From assembly GCF_013113835.1 (NCBI RefSeq), contig NZ_VTYQ01000004.1, forward strand, positions 372,001 to 436,000: a stretch of DNA of 64,000 nt, in the 5' to 3' direction. The notes under the pieces are model-generated. The model had not been told where the DNA came from. It saw only the letters and a list, made by a program, of their open reading frames with translations, and searched no databases. Position numbers and translations under genes: made by a program. Shown here in pieces: positions 1 through 8,916 of the stretch. Position 1 is the stretch's first letter, and every line of letters starts with the position of its first letter. Source of the stretch: Vibrio sp. RE88 (GTDB lineage Bacteria; Pseudomonadota; Gammaproteobacteria; Enterobacterales; Vibrionaceae).

Positions 1-690
1 GCTCTGATTGGTTATGCTGTAGCGTTTGGCAACATTGGTACGACGCTGATGGCTTACGTTGAGAATATCATTCCGCTAAGTAACCCTCATGGTCGTCAAG
101 ACGAAGCTTGGTTCCAAGGCTGGACAGTATTCTACTGGGCGTGGTGGATTTCATGGTCACCATTCGTTGGTATGTTCATCGCACGTGTATCTAAAGGTCG
201 TACAGTACGTGAATTTATGACGGCGGTTCTGTTAGTTCCAACAGCGGTAACGCTACTTTGGATGTCAGTATTCGGCGGCATTGCGATTGACCAAGTGGTT
301 AACAACATCGGTGAACTAGGTGCAAATGGTCTGACGGATGTTTCGCTAGCAATGTTCCAGATGTTTGATGTACTACCTTTCGGTACTGTTCTATCAATCA
401 TCGCGGTGATTCTGGTTTTGGTGTTCTTTATTACGTCATCTGACTCGGGCTCACTGGTTATCGACAGCATTACTGCTGGTGGTAAAGTCGATGCGCCTGT
501 ACTTCAGCGTGTATTCTGGGCCTTTATGGAAGGTGCAATTGCAGTCGCTCTACTATGGGTTGGCGGTACTGAAGCGGTTCAGGCGCTACAAGCAGGTGCT
601 ATTTCAACGGCCTTACCGTTCACCTTTGTATTGTTGATGATGTGTGTCAGCCTGCTGATGGGCATGCGCACGGAAAAATACGATCGCTAA
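1..690 (+). CDS. BCCT family transporter, C-terminal part (5' end outside window)
   Basis: The reading frame is open from base 1, so this is the C-terminal ~229 residues of a longer protein (family usual length about 500-550). The BCCT signature is clear: WTVFYWAWWISWSPFVG followed by ARVSKGRT at visible residues ~41-68, then a Ser/Asp-rich FFITSSDSGS segment and further hydrophobic helices. BCCT proteins are inner-membrane symporters or antiporters for betaine, choline, carnitine and similar quaternary ammonium compounds. The substrate cannot be told from this fragment. It ends at a strong hairpin terminator and converges on the exonuclease gene. It is clearly different from the second BCCT gene at 13902-15476. 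Confidence 0.95.
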   Translation, partial: ALIGYAVAFGNIGTTLMAYVENIIPLSNPHGRQDEAWFQGWTVFYWAWWISWSPFVGMFIARVSKGRTVREFMTAVLLVPTAVTLLWMSVFGGIAIDQVVNNIGELGANGLTDVSLAMFQMFDVLPFGTVLSIIAVILVLVFFITSSDSGSLVIDSITAGGKVDAPVLQRVFWAFMEGAIAVALLWVGGTEAVQALQAGAISTALPFTFVLLMMCVSLLMGMRTEKYDR

Positions 691-707
691 TTGAAATGAT
701 GAAACTG

Positions 708-736
708 AAAAAGGGACGATTTATCGTCCCTTTTTT
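708..736. terminator. Bidirectional rho-independent terminator
   Basis: A perfect 12-bp stem (708-719 with 724-735) has a TTTA loop. A-runs on the left and T-runs on the right give a T tract on either strand. It sits between the convergent BCCT and exonuclease genes and can end both. Confidence 0.9.
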
Positions 737-751
737 GTATCGTATGCTGAC

Positions 752-1471
752 TCACAACCAAATCTGATTGAGTTTCATTGTGCGCTCGTAATGATGCGCA
801 ATTTGCGCCTGAAGTAGCTCTGCGGTTGCCACGGCGTCTGTTAAGGCATGGTGGGGAGTATAGGGAGGCAACCCGTAACGCGAACGACTGGCGCCAAGTC
901 TGACTGAATCAGGCTTCTTACCTAATACCTTATTGAGAATACCACCGCGCAGGCGTTGTTGATAAAGTGTTTCAATATGCATGGTATCGACGACAGGAAA
1001 CTCAATCCCTTCATTAATTCGATCCTTGAGTGCTCGATCAAAAAACTCTCGCTCAATTCGCTGATAATGCACCACCATGACTTTGCCTGCCATCTGCTGC
1101 AAAACTTGATCATATACTTCCGATAAGTCCGGTGCGTCGAGAATATCACTGTGGGTGATACCATGAATGATGACGGATTCTTCAGCCAGTTGCTGACGAG
1201 GGCGTACCGTCCAGTGATGAGCTTGATTAATAAAGATTCTGTTGAGGTTAAACGGCACTGTTCCAATGGTGATGATGTCATCCTGCTCTGAATCTAAACC
1301 AGTGGTTTCAAAATCCATGGCTAGAAAGGTCACATCTTCCAGATTGGTCTCGGCGCTTGGAACTCCAGCACTGTAGTAACGCTTGAGTGAGTCATTTCGG
1401 CTAGTCTGTTGCTTCGCCTCAAACTTCTTTTCCCAATCAATCGCTGGTGCACGCATCATACTTTTGAACAT
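752..1471 (-). CDS. DnaQ-like 3'-5' exonuclease (DEDDh)
   Basis: This 239-residue protein has an RNase T/DnaQ exonuclease fold. Exo I is MDFETTGLDS (catalytic Asp and Glu), and the C-terminal PHHALTDAVATAELL supplies the His and Asp of a DEDDh active site. The family removes nucleotides from 3' ends using two metal ions. It is a stand-alone epsilon-like enzyme, so its substrate (DNA repair or RNA) is open. The start has a good ribosome site (AGGTG, 5 nt spacing) and lies 7 bp after the stop of the DUF294 gene, so the two are probably co-translated. The pairing with a cNMP/CBS/DUF294 protein recurs in marine gammaproteobacteria, often near acetate genes. Confidence 0.9.
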   Translation of the reverse strand: MFKSMMRAPAIDWEKKFEAKQQTSRNDSLKRYYSAGVPSAETNLEDVTFLAMDFETTGLDSEQDDIITIGTVPFNLNRIFINQAHHWTVRPRQQLAEESVIIHGITHSDILDAPDLSEVYDQVLQQMAGKVMVVHYQRIEREFFDRALKDRINEGIEFPVVDTMHIETLYQQRLRGGILNKVLGKKPDSVRLGASRSRYGLPPYTPHHALTDAVATAELLQAQIAHHYERTMKLNQIWL

Positions 1472-1478
1472 CGTTCAC

Positions 1479-3368
1479 CTACTTAAAGTTGTTGCTGGCT
1501 TGGTAACGGAATTTAAGGAAATTCTGTGCGTTACTCAGGATTTGGAAAGCATCTTTCAAGTTGCGTCGTTCGAAATCAGATAAGTTCTCCGGTTCGATAT
1601 TGTTATCCGGTTCGATTTGATTCTCTACATCGAGTGCTTGGTGACGAATTCGTACCATGGAGATGAATTCAAGCGCATCGCGTAAATCGCGCGCTTTGCC
1701 TTTGGGCAAAATACCCGCTTCATGAATATCATCTAAGCGCTCAAAGGAGTTGGTAGAGCGAGATCCTACCGCTAATGCGTGAACGCGAATTAAGTCGGCG
1801 AGTGGGGCAGTGCCGCGACGCTTGAGGTTGATGGAGTTTTTGTGCTGACCATCTTTCTCCATCACAAAGTCTTTGAAGAAACCGAGTGGTGGGGTTCGAT
1901 TCATGGCGTTGCGAGCCAGACAGGCCAAGAAACGATTGTTTTTGCGTGAACGTCTGACAATGAACCCATTGAGTTGTTCTGCCCATTTCAGGCGTCCATA
2001 TACACCCACTAAGTCGAAGAAAATGGAGGCATTCAATAGGGCTTTCGGGTTCGGGTCGTCTATCCAGTCGGCAAAGCACTCTTCCCATTCGCTTCGGGTC
2101 ATGCGCCATTCTGGATTGGTGGCCATAATGTCACCTGTACAATAGGTGTAACCGCATTCGTTTAGTCCATCACAGATCTTCTTTGCCAGCGCTGAGAAAT
2201 ACTCGTCGTGCTCTTCCTTAACATAGGAATTATCAAGAATGATGGCGTTATCCTGATCGGTGACCAGAATTTGCTCATCTCGGCCCATGGAACCCAAAGC
2301 GAGAAAGCAGTATGGAATAGGAGGTTCGCCCAGCTCTTCTTCTGCCAGTTCAATAATTCGTTGTTTAAAGCTCTTACCAATCACCGACATGGCACTGCCG
2401 ACCATGTGAGAGTTCGCATCTTCGTTGACCAATCGTACGAAGCTGTCTTTTACCTGTTCAGATAATGACGCGAGCTCTTCAATCGATTGCTGCTGGAAGA
2501 TGCTGCTGACTAGGAGTAGAGAGTTTTGAGATTCGTAGCGGACGATGTCTGTCGCTTCGATGATGCCAATAGGCTTTTTATCTTTTAAAACCGGCAGGTG
2601 GTGCACGTTGTAGCGTAGCATGGTGAGCATCGCTTCATAAACGTACGCATTGTGGTCAAGGGAAATGACTTCCGTTGTCATCACGCTGGACACTTCGTCA
2701 TTTGCATCCAAACCTTCAGCCAATACTCGGGTGCACAGATCTCGGTCGGTGATGATGCCAACCAGCGGTGAATTGTCTTCTTCGTTGTCTTCAAGAATGT
2801 CGGGATCGATGATCAATAGTGAAGAAACATTCTCTTCAGCCATTTTGATCGCTGCATTCTGGATTGTTTCTGTTTTTTCCAAAAATGGAGCGTCGCCTGT
2901 GAGAAGCGTGCGAACTTTTGATGTCGTTAGGTCGTTTTGTTCATTGGTACTTGAAACGGCTTGGCGAAGTCGGGCGGTATCTTCAACTTCAACAAAATCT
3001 GCAAAGGTCTCGTGATTGTCGTAGAGCTCTTGGAAAACCGCTTCAGGAATGCAGTACACCAATGTATCTTTGGTCGCTTTGGCTGGAAAGCGTACTTTGT
3101 TATTGGTGAGTAGGCCCATTTGCCCGAACAGCGCCCCTTCATCCAGTCGGTTGTAGAGTTCACCTTTGCGTCGATAAACTTCAACAACACCACTGCGCAC
3201 CATGTACAAATCGTGGATTTCGTCGCCAAAGTGGATGACTGGCGTATCCTCACGGAAATAAGAAATTTCAACATGCTTGGTAACGAAGTTGAGCACTTCA
3301 TCTTCGAGCTCATCAAAAGGTGGGTGCTGAGAGAGGAAATTCTTTATTTCCAGTAATTCTGCTTCCAT
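1479..3368 (-). CDS. Cyclic-nucleotide-binding / CBS / DUF294 nucleotidyltransferase-like protein
   Basis: From ATG 3368 this is 629 residues. Domains in order: cNMP-binding (about 15-130, with FGDEIHDLYMVRSG and EGALFGQMGLL), a CBS pair (about 150-285, ending HHLPVLKDKKPIGII), a DUF294 nucleotidyltransferase-like domain (about 300-440, with ALGSMGRDEQ and a TDQDNA motif typical of GlnD-like transferases), and a DUF294 C-terminal helical domain. This suggests a soluble sensor that links cyclic nucleotide and adenylate-type ligands to protein or nucleotide modification; no substrate is established. The frame extends upstream to a TTG at 3401, but ATG 3368 is preceded by GGAT at suitable spacing and starts right before the conserved part. 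Confidence 0.88.
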   Translation of the reverse strand: MEAELLEIKNFLSQHPPFDELEDEVLNFVTKHVEISYFREDTPVIHFGDEIHDLYMVRSGVVEVYRRKGELYNRLDEGALFGQMGLLTNNKVRFPAKATKDTLVYCIPEAVFQELYDNHETFADFVEVEDTARLRQAVSSTNEQNDLTTSKVRTLLTGDAPFLEKTETIQNAAIKMAEENVSSLLIIDPDILEDNEEDNSPLVGIITDRDLCTRVLAEGLDANDEVSSVMTTEVISLDHNAYVYEAMLTMLRYNVHHLPVLKDKKPIGIIEATDIVRYESQNSLLLVSSIFQQQSIEELASLSEQVKDSFVRLVNEDANSHMVGSAMSVIGKSFKQRIIELAEEELGEPPIPYCFLALGSMGRDEQILVTDQDNAIILDNSYVKEEHDEYFSALAKKICDGLNECGYTYCTGDIMATNPEWRMTRSEWEECFADWIDDPNPKALLNASIFFDLVGVYGRLKWAEQLNGFIVRRSRKNNRFLACLARNAMNRTPPLGFFKDFVMEKDGQHKNSINLKRRGTAPLADLIRVHALAVGSRSTNSFERLDDIHEAGILPKGKARDLRDALEFISMVRIRHQALDVENQIEPDNNIEPENLSDFERRNLKDAFQILSNAQNFLKFRYQASNNFK

Positions 3369-3477
3369 GAAGACATCCGAAGTAACTGTGTAGTCTTTCA
3401 ATGTTACATGATCTGAGGATGTACTTCATGGTGGGTTGTTGAAAAGGTTAAGAAAAACAACAGCCGTTTGTGAGCTG

Positions 3478-3864
3478 TTACTTAGTCAGGTCTTCTATGA
3501 TCGGGCAATCGCTATTTTCATCACCGGGGCAGGCATTAACCCAACCTTTTAGTTGTTTCTCTATTTCACGTAGCTCTCGAATCTTTAATTCAACTTCTTT
3601 GAGCTTCTCCTGAGCTTTGGCCTTCACCTCGCTGCTTTTGCGTTTTGGGTTATGAGCTAACTCCACAAACTCTTTGCATTCTGCTAATGAAAACCCAGCA
3701 TTTTTTGCTCTGGAAACCAGATTAAGCTCTTGAACATGCTGCTCGCCATATTCGCGATAACCCGCATCACTGCGAGTTGGGGGAGTAATGACGCCTTTTT
3801 CTTCATACAAACGAATGGATTTACTGGATAATCCGGTGAGCTTTGCCACGGAGCCTATATTCAT
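3478..3864 (-). CDS. cueR: CueR, Cu(I)-responsive MerR-family regulator
   Basis: The protein has 128 residues starting at ATG 3864, which has an AGAGG ribosome site; the longer upstream frame lacks conservation. The N-terminal MerR helix-turn-helix (MNIGSVAKLTGLSSKSIRLY) is followed by the dimerisation helix. A metal loop CPGDENSDC places Cys112 and Cys120 at the same positions as the Cu(I) ligands of E. coli CueR. CueR activates copper export (copA) and oxidase (cueO) promoters by DNA distortion. Neither partner gene is adjacent here, so its targets must lie elsewhere. No obvious MerR-type operator is visible in its own upstream region. Confidence 0.9.
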   Translation of the reverse strand: MNIGSVAKLTGLSSKSIRLYEEKGVITPPTRSDAGYREYGEQHVQELNLVSRAKNAGFSLAECKEFVELAHNPKRKSSEVKAKAQEKLKEVELKIRELREIEKQLKGWVNACPGDENSDCPIIEDLTK

Positions 3865-3965
3865 GGTGTACCTCTGCCACAGATAGCGTTGCGAGCGCTG
3901 AAACATCTCTATTCAGTTGTACTACTTTATGATCCTTACGCCAAACTTTTTAGCGTCAGAAACGG

Positions 3966-3992
3966 AAAAAGCTCACTCCGACGGGAGTGAGC
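3966..3992 (-). terminator. Terminator downstream of porin gene
   Basis: A perfect 9-bp stem GCTCACTCC/GGAGTGAGC (3971-3992) with a GACG loop is followed on the minus strand by five T residues (3966-3970). It ends the porin transcript before cueR. Confidence 0.85.
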
Positions 3993-4043
3993 AAAAACTG
4001 GCATGCGTATTCTACGCCAGGAATAGGACAGTTTTTCTAAGAG

Positions 4044-5084
4044 TTACAGGTAGTAACGAGCACCGATAACCCATTTGTCATCAGAGTTGTAGCCTGTTTC
4101 GTCTTTCAGGTCGAATTGGTACGCCGTGTAACCAATGAACTTAGGTGTGAAGTTGTATTCAGCTTGTAGCGCCATTTCTTCACGTGCAGTCACCGTTGTA
4201 CCACCTTTAGTTTCTTTACCTTCAACTTGTTCGTAGTTCACGATTAGGTTAAGGCTGTTTTCGAATGCGTAAGATGCCAGTGCTTCGTATGCATCACTTT
4301 CTACAAGCAGAGTTGAGCCGTTGTAGTTCATGTATTCATTTGAACCGTAGACACCCGCTAGGTATAGGCCGTTGCCGTAAGTACCGTACTTAAGAGACAC
4401 TAGGTGAGATTCTGCTGTTTCTTTTGTTGAAGTACCTGTTGTGAAGTCACCAGTGTTAAACGTGTAACCTAAGCCGAAATCAGCGATAGTGTAGGTCAAA
4501 GCAATCTGACCACGGTCATCGTATACAGTCGTAACGTTAGGAGTCACTTCTGTATTCACTTCGTCTTTAGAACCCTGCCAGCCTAGACCGAACGACAGGC
4601 TACCCATTTCACCGAAATCAAAACCGTTGCGGTAGCTCACCATCTTGTCAGCACGTCCAGTACCAAGGATTCCGTGATCGTCGTAGATAAATTCGTTAGC
4701 GAACGCGATTGGCATATCAGCCACACCAGCGACGTCGTAGTACGGCGCCCACTGAGTACCTACAACACCGCGACCTAGTTCTTCATGAGTGATACCCACA
4801 TAGCCAAGACGGGTAGTAAACGTCTGATCGCCACCATCTAGGTAGTTAAGCGCCCATTCACCTTTTGCGTCTGCTGTGAAGCCGTGGCCGATGTCCTGAG
4901 TAGCGTTAAAGTTGATACGTGGAGAGTTTGTGCCTACGTCAGTGTGACCTTGCTCTGAGCCGTTAACGTTTACAGAAACGTGACCGCCAATAGCGAAAGT
5001 GGTGCCATCGTTGTTGTATAGCTCAACAGCGTAAGAAGTGGCAGATAGGGAAGCGATTGCAACAGCTAAAATCGTTTTTTTCAT
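4044..5084 (-). CDS. Outer membrane porin (gram-negative porin family)
   Basis: The protein has 346 residues. It starts with a Sec signal peptide (MKKTILAVAIASLSATSYA, cleaved before VELYNN). Alternating beta-strand composition, many Tyr/Gly residues and a C-terminal WVIGARYYL with terminal aromatic/Leu residues are typical for BAM-recognised trimeric porins of the OmpU/OmpC type. The MKK start at 5084 was chosen because the signal peptide begins there. An in-frame ATG lies 12 bases upstream, and the longer frame to 5141 is unlikely. It probably forms a general diffusion pore for small hydrophilic solutes. The gene has a private terminator and a long leader, so it is monocistronic. Regulation cannot be told. 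Confidence 0.92.
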   Translation of the reverse strand: MKKTILAVAIASLSATSYAVELYNNDGTTFAIGGHVSVNVNGSEQGHTDVGTNSPRINFNATQDIGHGFTADAKGEWALNYLDGGDQTFTTRLGYVGITHEELGRGVVGTQWAPYYDVAGVADMPIAFANEFIYDDHGILGTGRADKMVSYRNGFDFGEMGSLSFGLGWQGSKDEVNTEVTPNVTTVYDDRGQIALTYTIADFGLGYTFNTGDFTTGTSTKETAESHLVSLKYGTYGNGLYLAGVYGSNEYMNYNGSTLLVESDAYEALASYAFENSLNLIVNYEQVEGKETKGGTTVTAREEMALQAEYNFTPKFIGYTAYQFDLKDETGYNSDDKWVIGARYYL

Positions 5085-5455
5085 AATAAAGTCCATATTA
5101 TTTAGCCAGTTAATTGGCTTGATGTTTGCTCGTGAATACACGATGCGAAAGACTTTACTGCGAAAGTTCCTTGGTTCTTCAAAAAATAAAATAAAAAGTT
5201 AGAGGGAAAGAAAACCCTTAAATAACAATGGATTGATGCCGTTATATTTTTTTATATTTGTATTTTTTATAGATACATTTTGTTACTTATAGATTGGGTT
5301 TATTGGTCGTAATTTGGTGATATCGAGTGGGAATTGCTCAGTGATAAATTCGACGATTCAATCATGAAAATGATACCTAATAGCCATAAGTTGTTTACTT
5401 AATAAATAAGTCATCACAAAGCGCAACAAGATGGGGTTTACGCATTTATACACAT
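5085..5455. other. Intergenic region upstream of porin gene
   Basis: This 371-base AT-rich stretch lies between the porin start and the end of the araC-type gene. It must hold the porin promoter and 5' leader. I see no coding frame, convincing terminator or recognisable operator. Confidence 0.5.
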
Positions 5456-6427
5456 CTAAGGCTTAACCGCTGCTGTTGGAGGAAAGCCAAACGTCTTCTT
5501 GAATGCATTGGTGAAGTTGGCAGGGTGCTTGTAGCCCGCTTCATATGCAGCTTCTGTGATGGTCACAAGGCCTTGTTCTAGGTGCTGCTTTGCTATTCTG
5601 AGTCGACGGCTGCGAATGTAGCTGTTGACGGTGAGGCCCAAGTGATCGCGAAATCTCTTTTGTAGGTTAGAGCTGCTCATCGAAAATTGAGCCGCGATAT
5701 GCTGTAACGTCAGTGATTCTTCAAGGTGTGCTTCGATGTAATTAATTATCTCATCTATGCGGCTGTGTTTTTTGAGCACTTTGGAGGGCTGACGTTCAAC
5801 ACTTCGCTGTTGATCTAGGTGAGCAAACATTTCCGATAGAATCTGTAACGACAAGGACTCCAGCTTGATGTGCGAGGCGAGGTTTTGTTCATCTTCGCTA
5901 TCCAGAACTTGCTCAACGAGATGTTTGAGAGCCGCTGAGACAGGGATTCGGATGTGATTCAAGTGTCCTGAGAAAAACTCGTTAGCTTGATCTGCTTTGC
6001 CGATTCGCGATGTTATCCATTGTGGGTGCAGAATCAGATTCACTTTGGCGAGTTGATTGTCTTTGGCAATACTTCTTCGAAAGTGCGCCGCGTGAGAGAG
6101 GTTGACCATCACTGCTTCAGCTTGTTGCTCACCATTCAGATTAAAATCCAAATTGTCGTAGCCAAAACTGAGTTTTCCTTCCAGAACAACAGTAATGATT
6201 ACAGACGCCACTGTCGGAGCGATAACGTGTGAATTCAGCAGTTCAGTACTTCTTCCACCGTACAAGGTGAAGCTACTTGGTACGCCATAATTGATGAGTT
6301 TGCCTTCAACAATTGGGGCGTTCTGATTCCGATTTTGGCTGATGATGATTCGTTTATTGTCTTCAATAAGCGTCTTCGTGAGTGCGACTTTGTGTCTGCA
6401 TATAGGATCACTAGCAGAATTCACCAT
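5456..6427 (-). CDS. AraC-family transcriptional regulator, divergent from TonB receptor
   Basis: The protein has 323 residues with an unconserved N-terminal ligand-binding region and a C-terminal AraC/XylS double helix-turn-helix (about 220-320). The latter contains HIAAQFSMSSSNLQKRFRD and ITEAAYEAGYKHPANFTNAF. Its layout resembles PchR-type regulators that sense a ferric siderophore and activate the neighbouring receptor. It is divergent from the TonB-dependent receptor gene across a 119-bp region, which supports local control of that receptor. The start has a GAGGAAA ribosome site at about 10 nt. The ligand is unknown; assignment to siderophore sensing is inference from context. Confidence 0.88.
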   Translation of the reverse strand: MVNSASDPICRHKVALTKTLIEDNKRIIISQNRNQNAPIVEGKLINYGVPSSFTLYGGRSTELLNSHVIAPTVASVIITVVLEGKLSFGYDNLDFNLNGEQQAEAVMVNLSHAAHFRRSIAKDNQLAKVNLILHPQWITSRIGKADQANEFFSGHLNHIRIPVSAALKHLVEQVLDSEDEQNLASHIKLESLSLQILSEMFAHLDQQRSVERQPSKVLKKHSRIDEIINYIEAHLEESLTLQHIAAQFSMSSSNLQKRFRDHLGLTVNSYIRSRRLRIAKQHLEQGLVTITEAAYEAGYKHPANFTNAFKKTFGFPPTAAVKP

Positions 6428-6509
6428 CTTTGCGTTTCCTCATAAGCGTTATGCGATTACGCATAACTCTCTTTTCTTCTAGTTAATAAAACTGACATTT
6501 ATCATACAT

Positions 6510-6528
6510 GCGAATTGTTATCATTACC
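6510..6528 (+). promoter_or_regulatory. Fur-box-like site
   Basis: The 19-base stretch matches the classical Fur consensus GATAATGATAATCATTATC at about 13 of 19 positions, with the right half best conserved (TATCATTA). It lies 18 bases before the receptor start, between two divergent iron-uptake-like genes. It is a plausible Fur operator, but a single imperfect match. Confidence 0.5.
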
Positions 6529-6546
6529 AATTAGGAAGTAAATCTC

Positions 6547-8544
6547 ATGGGAAGGGTAAAAAGCACTCCTTTAAAGCAAACAATGGTTTGTGTGGCAGTA
6601 GGTTGCGCATTGTCAGTACCTGCAATAGCAGAAGAAAGCAGCTATTTTGATGAAGTGGTTGTGTGGGGGACGAAAGTTTCGAGTAATACTGAATCTCTCG
6701 GCGCACAAGACATGTCTCTCAAGCAAGCGGATCATATGTCTGATTTGCTACGTGATATTCCGGGTGTGGATGTCGGCGGAACTCACTCAGTCAACCAACG
6801 TATTAATATTCGTGGTTTGGGAGAAACGGATCTAGATATTCGCCTTGACGGTGCGTCACAGCACGCCAATATGTTCCACCATATTGGCAATCTCACTCTT
6901 AACCCAGACATTCTTAAAACAGCAGATATTCAGGTCGGAAACAATTCGGTTACGCAAGGTGGTTTAGGCGGTTCGGTTTACTTTGAAACCAAAGACGCGA
7001 AAGATCTTCTTCGCCACAATGAAAGCTTTGGTGCACGCGTGCATGGTGGGTATGCCAGCAATGCGAGCCAACAAGGCTCACTAACGGTCTATGGGCTGCT
7101 TGGTAATGGCTTTGATGCAATGCTCTACGGCAACTTGGTCAAACGCGACAACTTTGAAGATGGGCGAGGTGTTGAAACATTTGGCGTAGAAGGTGATACG
7201 TACAATGTTCTGGGCAAGCTTGGTTTTGAGCCTTCAGATCTACATCGTTTTGAGTTGGGCTACGATATCTATCGTGACAGTGGAGATTATAGTCCGCGTC
7301 CAGATTGGTCTGGTGAAGCAAACCAAGGCAATTCCGGGAGTGTTCTAATTCCGACAGATTATGATCGAGATACGATAACTTTGTCATATGAGCTGCAAGG
7401 TGAGAGGCACAAGGGCAAAGCGTCTCTGTATTCGAGCAAAACGGAAATCACTCGGGATGAATCTGTGGTGACGGGACGATGGCCAAGTGATCGTTTGTCT
7501 GTTAACACTGCTGAAAACCGGAATGACGGCTTGAATGTGAAGTTTCAATCAGACTTCTCTATTGCGTCATTGGAAAATGTCGCCACTTACGGCGTAGATT
7601 ACATCGATAAAACCAGTAAGAGCACTTATGGTGGGGTTGTATTTGCCGATGAAAGCGCAAAGAACGCTGCCATTTTTATTGAGAACCAGTTGTTTGTGAC
7701 AAACGCTTTCAACCTAACAGCAGGGATGCGTTTTGACGATTACAAACGCGAAGCGGCAACAGGAACAAAAAGTTTCGATGACGTGACGTGGTCACTGACA
7801 GGTGAATGGAACGTGACGAGTGATTGGACACTATTTGCGAGCACGCGCAGTTTGTTCAAGGGGCCAGAATTACTTGAAACATTTATCAAGTACCAACAAA
7901 CCAGCCACTTGGCTGAAGACATTAAAGCCGAAACAGGGCAGAACACCCAAGGTGGTGTAAAGTTCGACAAGCGCATTGATGAGCATTTCTTCGGCGCAAA
8001 CCTCACCATATTCAAAACTCAAATTGATGACGATATCCATGAAACTTGGCAAGGAACTGGCTACCTGATCGATAACTTAGGTGACGTTGAATTAAACGGT
8101 TTTGAAGTCAGCGCCTCATATGGTTACCAGATGTTTAATTCTAAGCTTTCTTATTCTCGTTCTGATAATGAAGATGTGACCAATGGTGGGCCTGTTGTTG
8201 ATTCTAACGGACGCAGTACAGACATTGGTGACAATATCGCTCTAACACTTGATTACCAAGCCGACTCCATTGACACCATCTTCGGTTGGACAAGCATTGT
8301 TGTTCTCGACGAGGACAACGTTGTCTCGGGTGCTGAGAAGAAAGAAGGGTACAACGTGCACAATTTTTATGCCCAGTGGATACCTTCGCAAGCCGAAGAG
8401 CTGACCCTGACGTTTGGTATCGATAATGTGTTTGATGAAGAGTACATCTCTCACGCATCTCGTACTGGCAATGCGCGAGGAAACCAAATTGATGACTATG
8501 AACCAGGACGTAACTTCAAATTGTCTGCGGCATACCAATTTTAA
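6547..8544 (+). CDS. TonB-dependent outer membrane receptor
   Basis: The protein has 665 residues. It has a signal peptide ending about residue 28 (PAIAEE), a TonB-box-like DEVVVWGTK right after it, a plug domain (about 45-150, LLRDIPGVDVGG and INIRGLG), and a 22-strand barrel ending in LSAAYQF with a terminal Phe. It imports a large, scarce ligand, probably a ferric siderophore or haem, driven by TonB-ExbBD. The adjacent AraC regulator and Fur-box-like site point to iron. I do not see the FRAP/NPNL motifs of classic haem receptors, so a siderophore is slightly favoured; the ligand is not determined. An AGGAAG ribosome site precedes the ATG. Confidence 0.92.
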   Translation: MGRVKSTPLKQTMVCVAVGCALSVPAIAEESSYFDEVVVWGTKVSSNTESLGAQDMSLKQADHMSDLLRDIPGVDVGGTHSVNQRINIRGLGETDLDIRLDGASQHANMFHHIGNLTLNPDILKTADIQVGNNSVTQGGLGGSVYFETKDAKDLLRHNESFGARVHGGYASNASQQGSLTVYGLLGNGFDAMLYGNLVKRDNFEDGRGVETFGVEGDTYNVLGKLGFEPSDLHRFELGYDIYRDSGDYSPRPDWSGEANQGNSGSVLIPTDYDRDTITLSYELQGERHKGKASLYSSKTEITRDESVVTGRWPSDRLSVNTAENRNDGLNVKFQSDFSIASLENVATYGVDYIDKTSKSTYGGVVFADESAKNAAIFIENQLFVTNAFNLTAGMRFDDYKREAATGTKSFDDVTWSLTGEWNVTSDWTLFASTRSLFKGPELLETFIKYQQTSHLAEDIKAETGQNTQGGVKFDKRIDEHFFGANLTIFKTQIDDDIHETWQGTGYLIDNLGDVELNGFEVSASYGYQMFNSKLSYSRSDNEDVTNGGPVVDSNGRSTDIGDNIALTLDYQADSIDTIFGWTSIVVLDEDNVVSGAEKKEGYNVHNFYAQWIPSQAEELTLTFGIDNVFDEEYISHASRTGNARGNQIDDYEPGRNFKLSAAYQF

Positions 8545-8581
8545 TCCTTAACTTTCCATATCCATTTGTTTTGAACAATTT

Positions 8582-8607
8582 GCTGCCCTTTATGGGGCAG
8601 CTTTTTT
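8582..8607 (+). terminator. Terminator after TonB-dependent receptor
   Basis: A 7-bp perfect stem GCTGCCC/GGGCAGC (8582-8588 with 8595-8601) is followed by six T residues. It lies 37 bases after the receptor stop and 15 bases before the DUF2218 start. Read-through or a separate promoter is needed for the latter. Confidence 0.85.
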
Positions 8608-8622
8608 ACATGAAGAATAGCA

Positions 8623-8916
8623 ATGAAAAAAGAAGCAACTATCCATTCTGAGCACGCAAGTAAGTATCTGACCGTATTGTGTCGTCACTTTTCTCGTAAA
8701 GTAGAGTCTGTATGGGATGAGTACCGGGGGCATGTCATTTTCCCTATGGGCGAGGCGCAATTTTATGCTGACCAGTCGCGTCAGACGTTAAGAATTGAGT
8801 GCGAGGCTGATGATGAAGTAAAGCTCAAACATGTGTTGGCGATCATCGATGGTCACGTGCATTTGTTTTCCCGACGTGAACCGCTTCAGCTCGATTGGGT
8901 TGTTATGGCTGTTTAG
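8623..8916 (+). CDS. DUF2218 family protein
   Basis: The protein has 97 residues and is cytoplasmic. It matches the DUF2218 pattern: an N-terminal HASKYLTVLCRHFSRK, a central GHVIFPMGEA segment, an acidic LRIECEADDE strand, and a C-terminal HLFSRREPLQLDW. The function of the family is unknown. It is often found next to siderophore or iron-uptake genes, and here it directly follows the TonB-dependent receptor, fitting a role in that system. The last 14 bases overlap the 3' end of the convergent GGDEF-EAL gene. The ribosome site is weak. Confidence 0.85.
   Translation: MKKEATIHSEHASKYLTVLCRHFSRKVESVWDEYRGHVIFPMGEAQFYADQSRQTLRIECEADDEVKLKHVLAIIDGHVHLFSRREPLQLDWVVMAV

Noticed and set aside
3865..3965. 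CueR-type operator upstream of cueR
   Set aside because: No inverted repeat with MerR-like spacing between -35 and -10 elements is visible.
5085..5455. Fur-like site upstream of the porin gene
   Set aside because: The ATGAAAATGATACC stretch near 5362 matches the Fur consensus too poorly to be listed.
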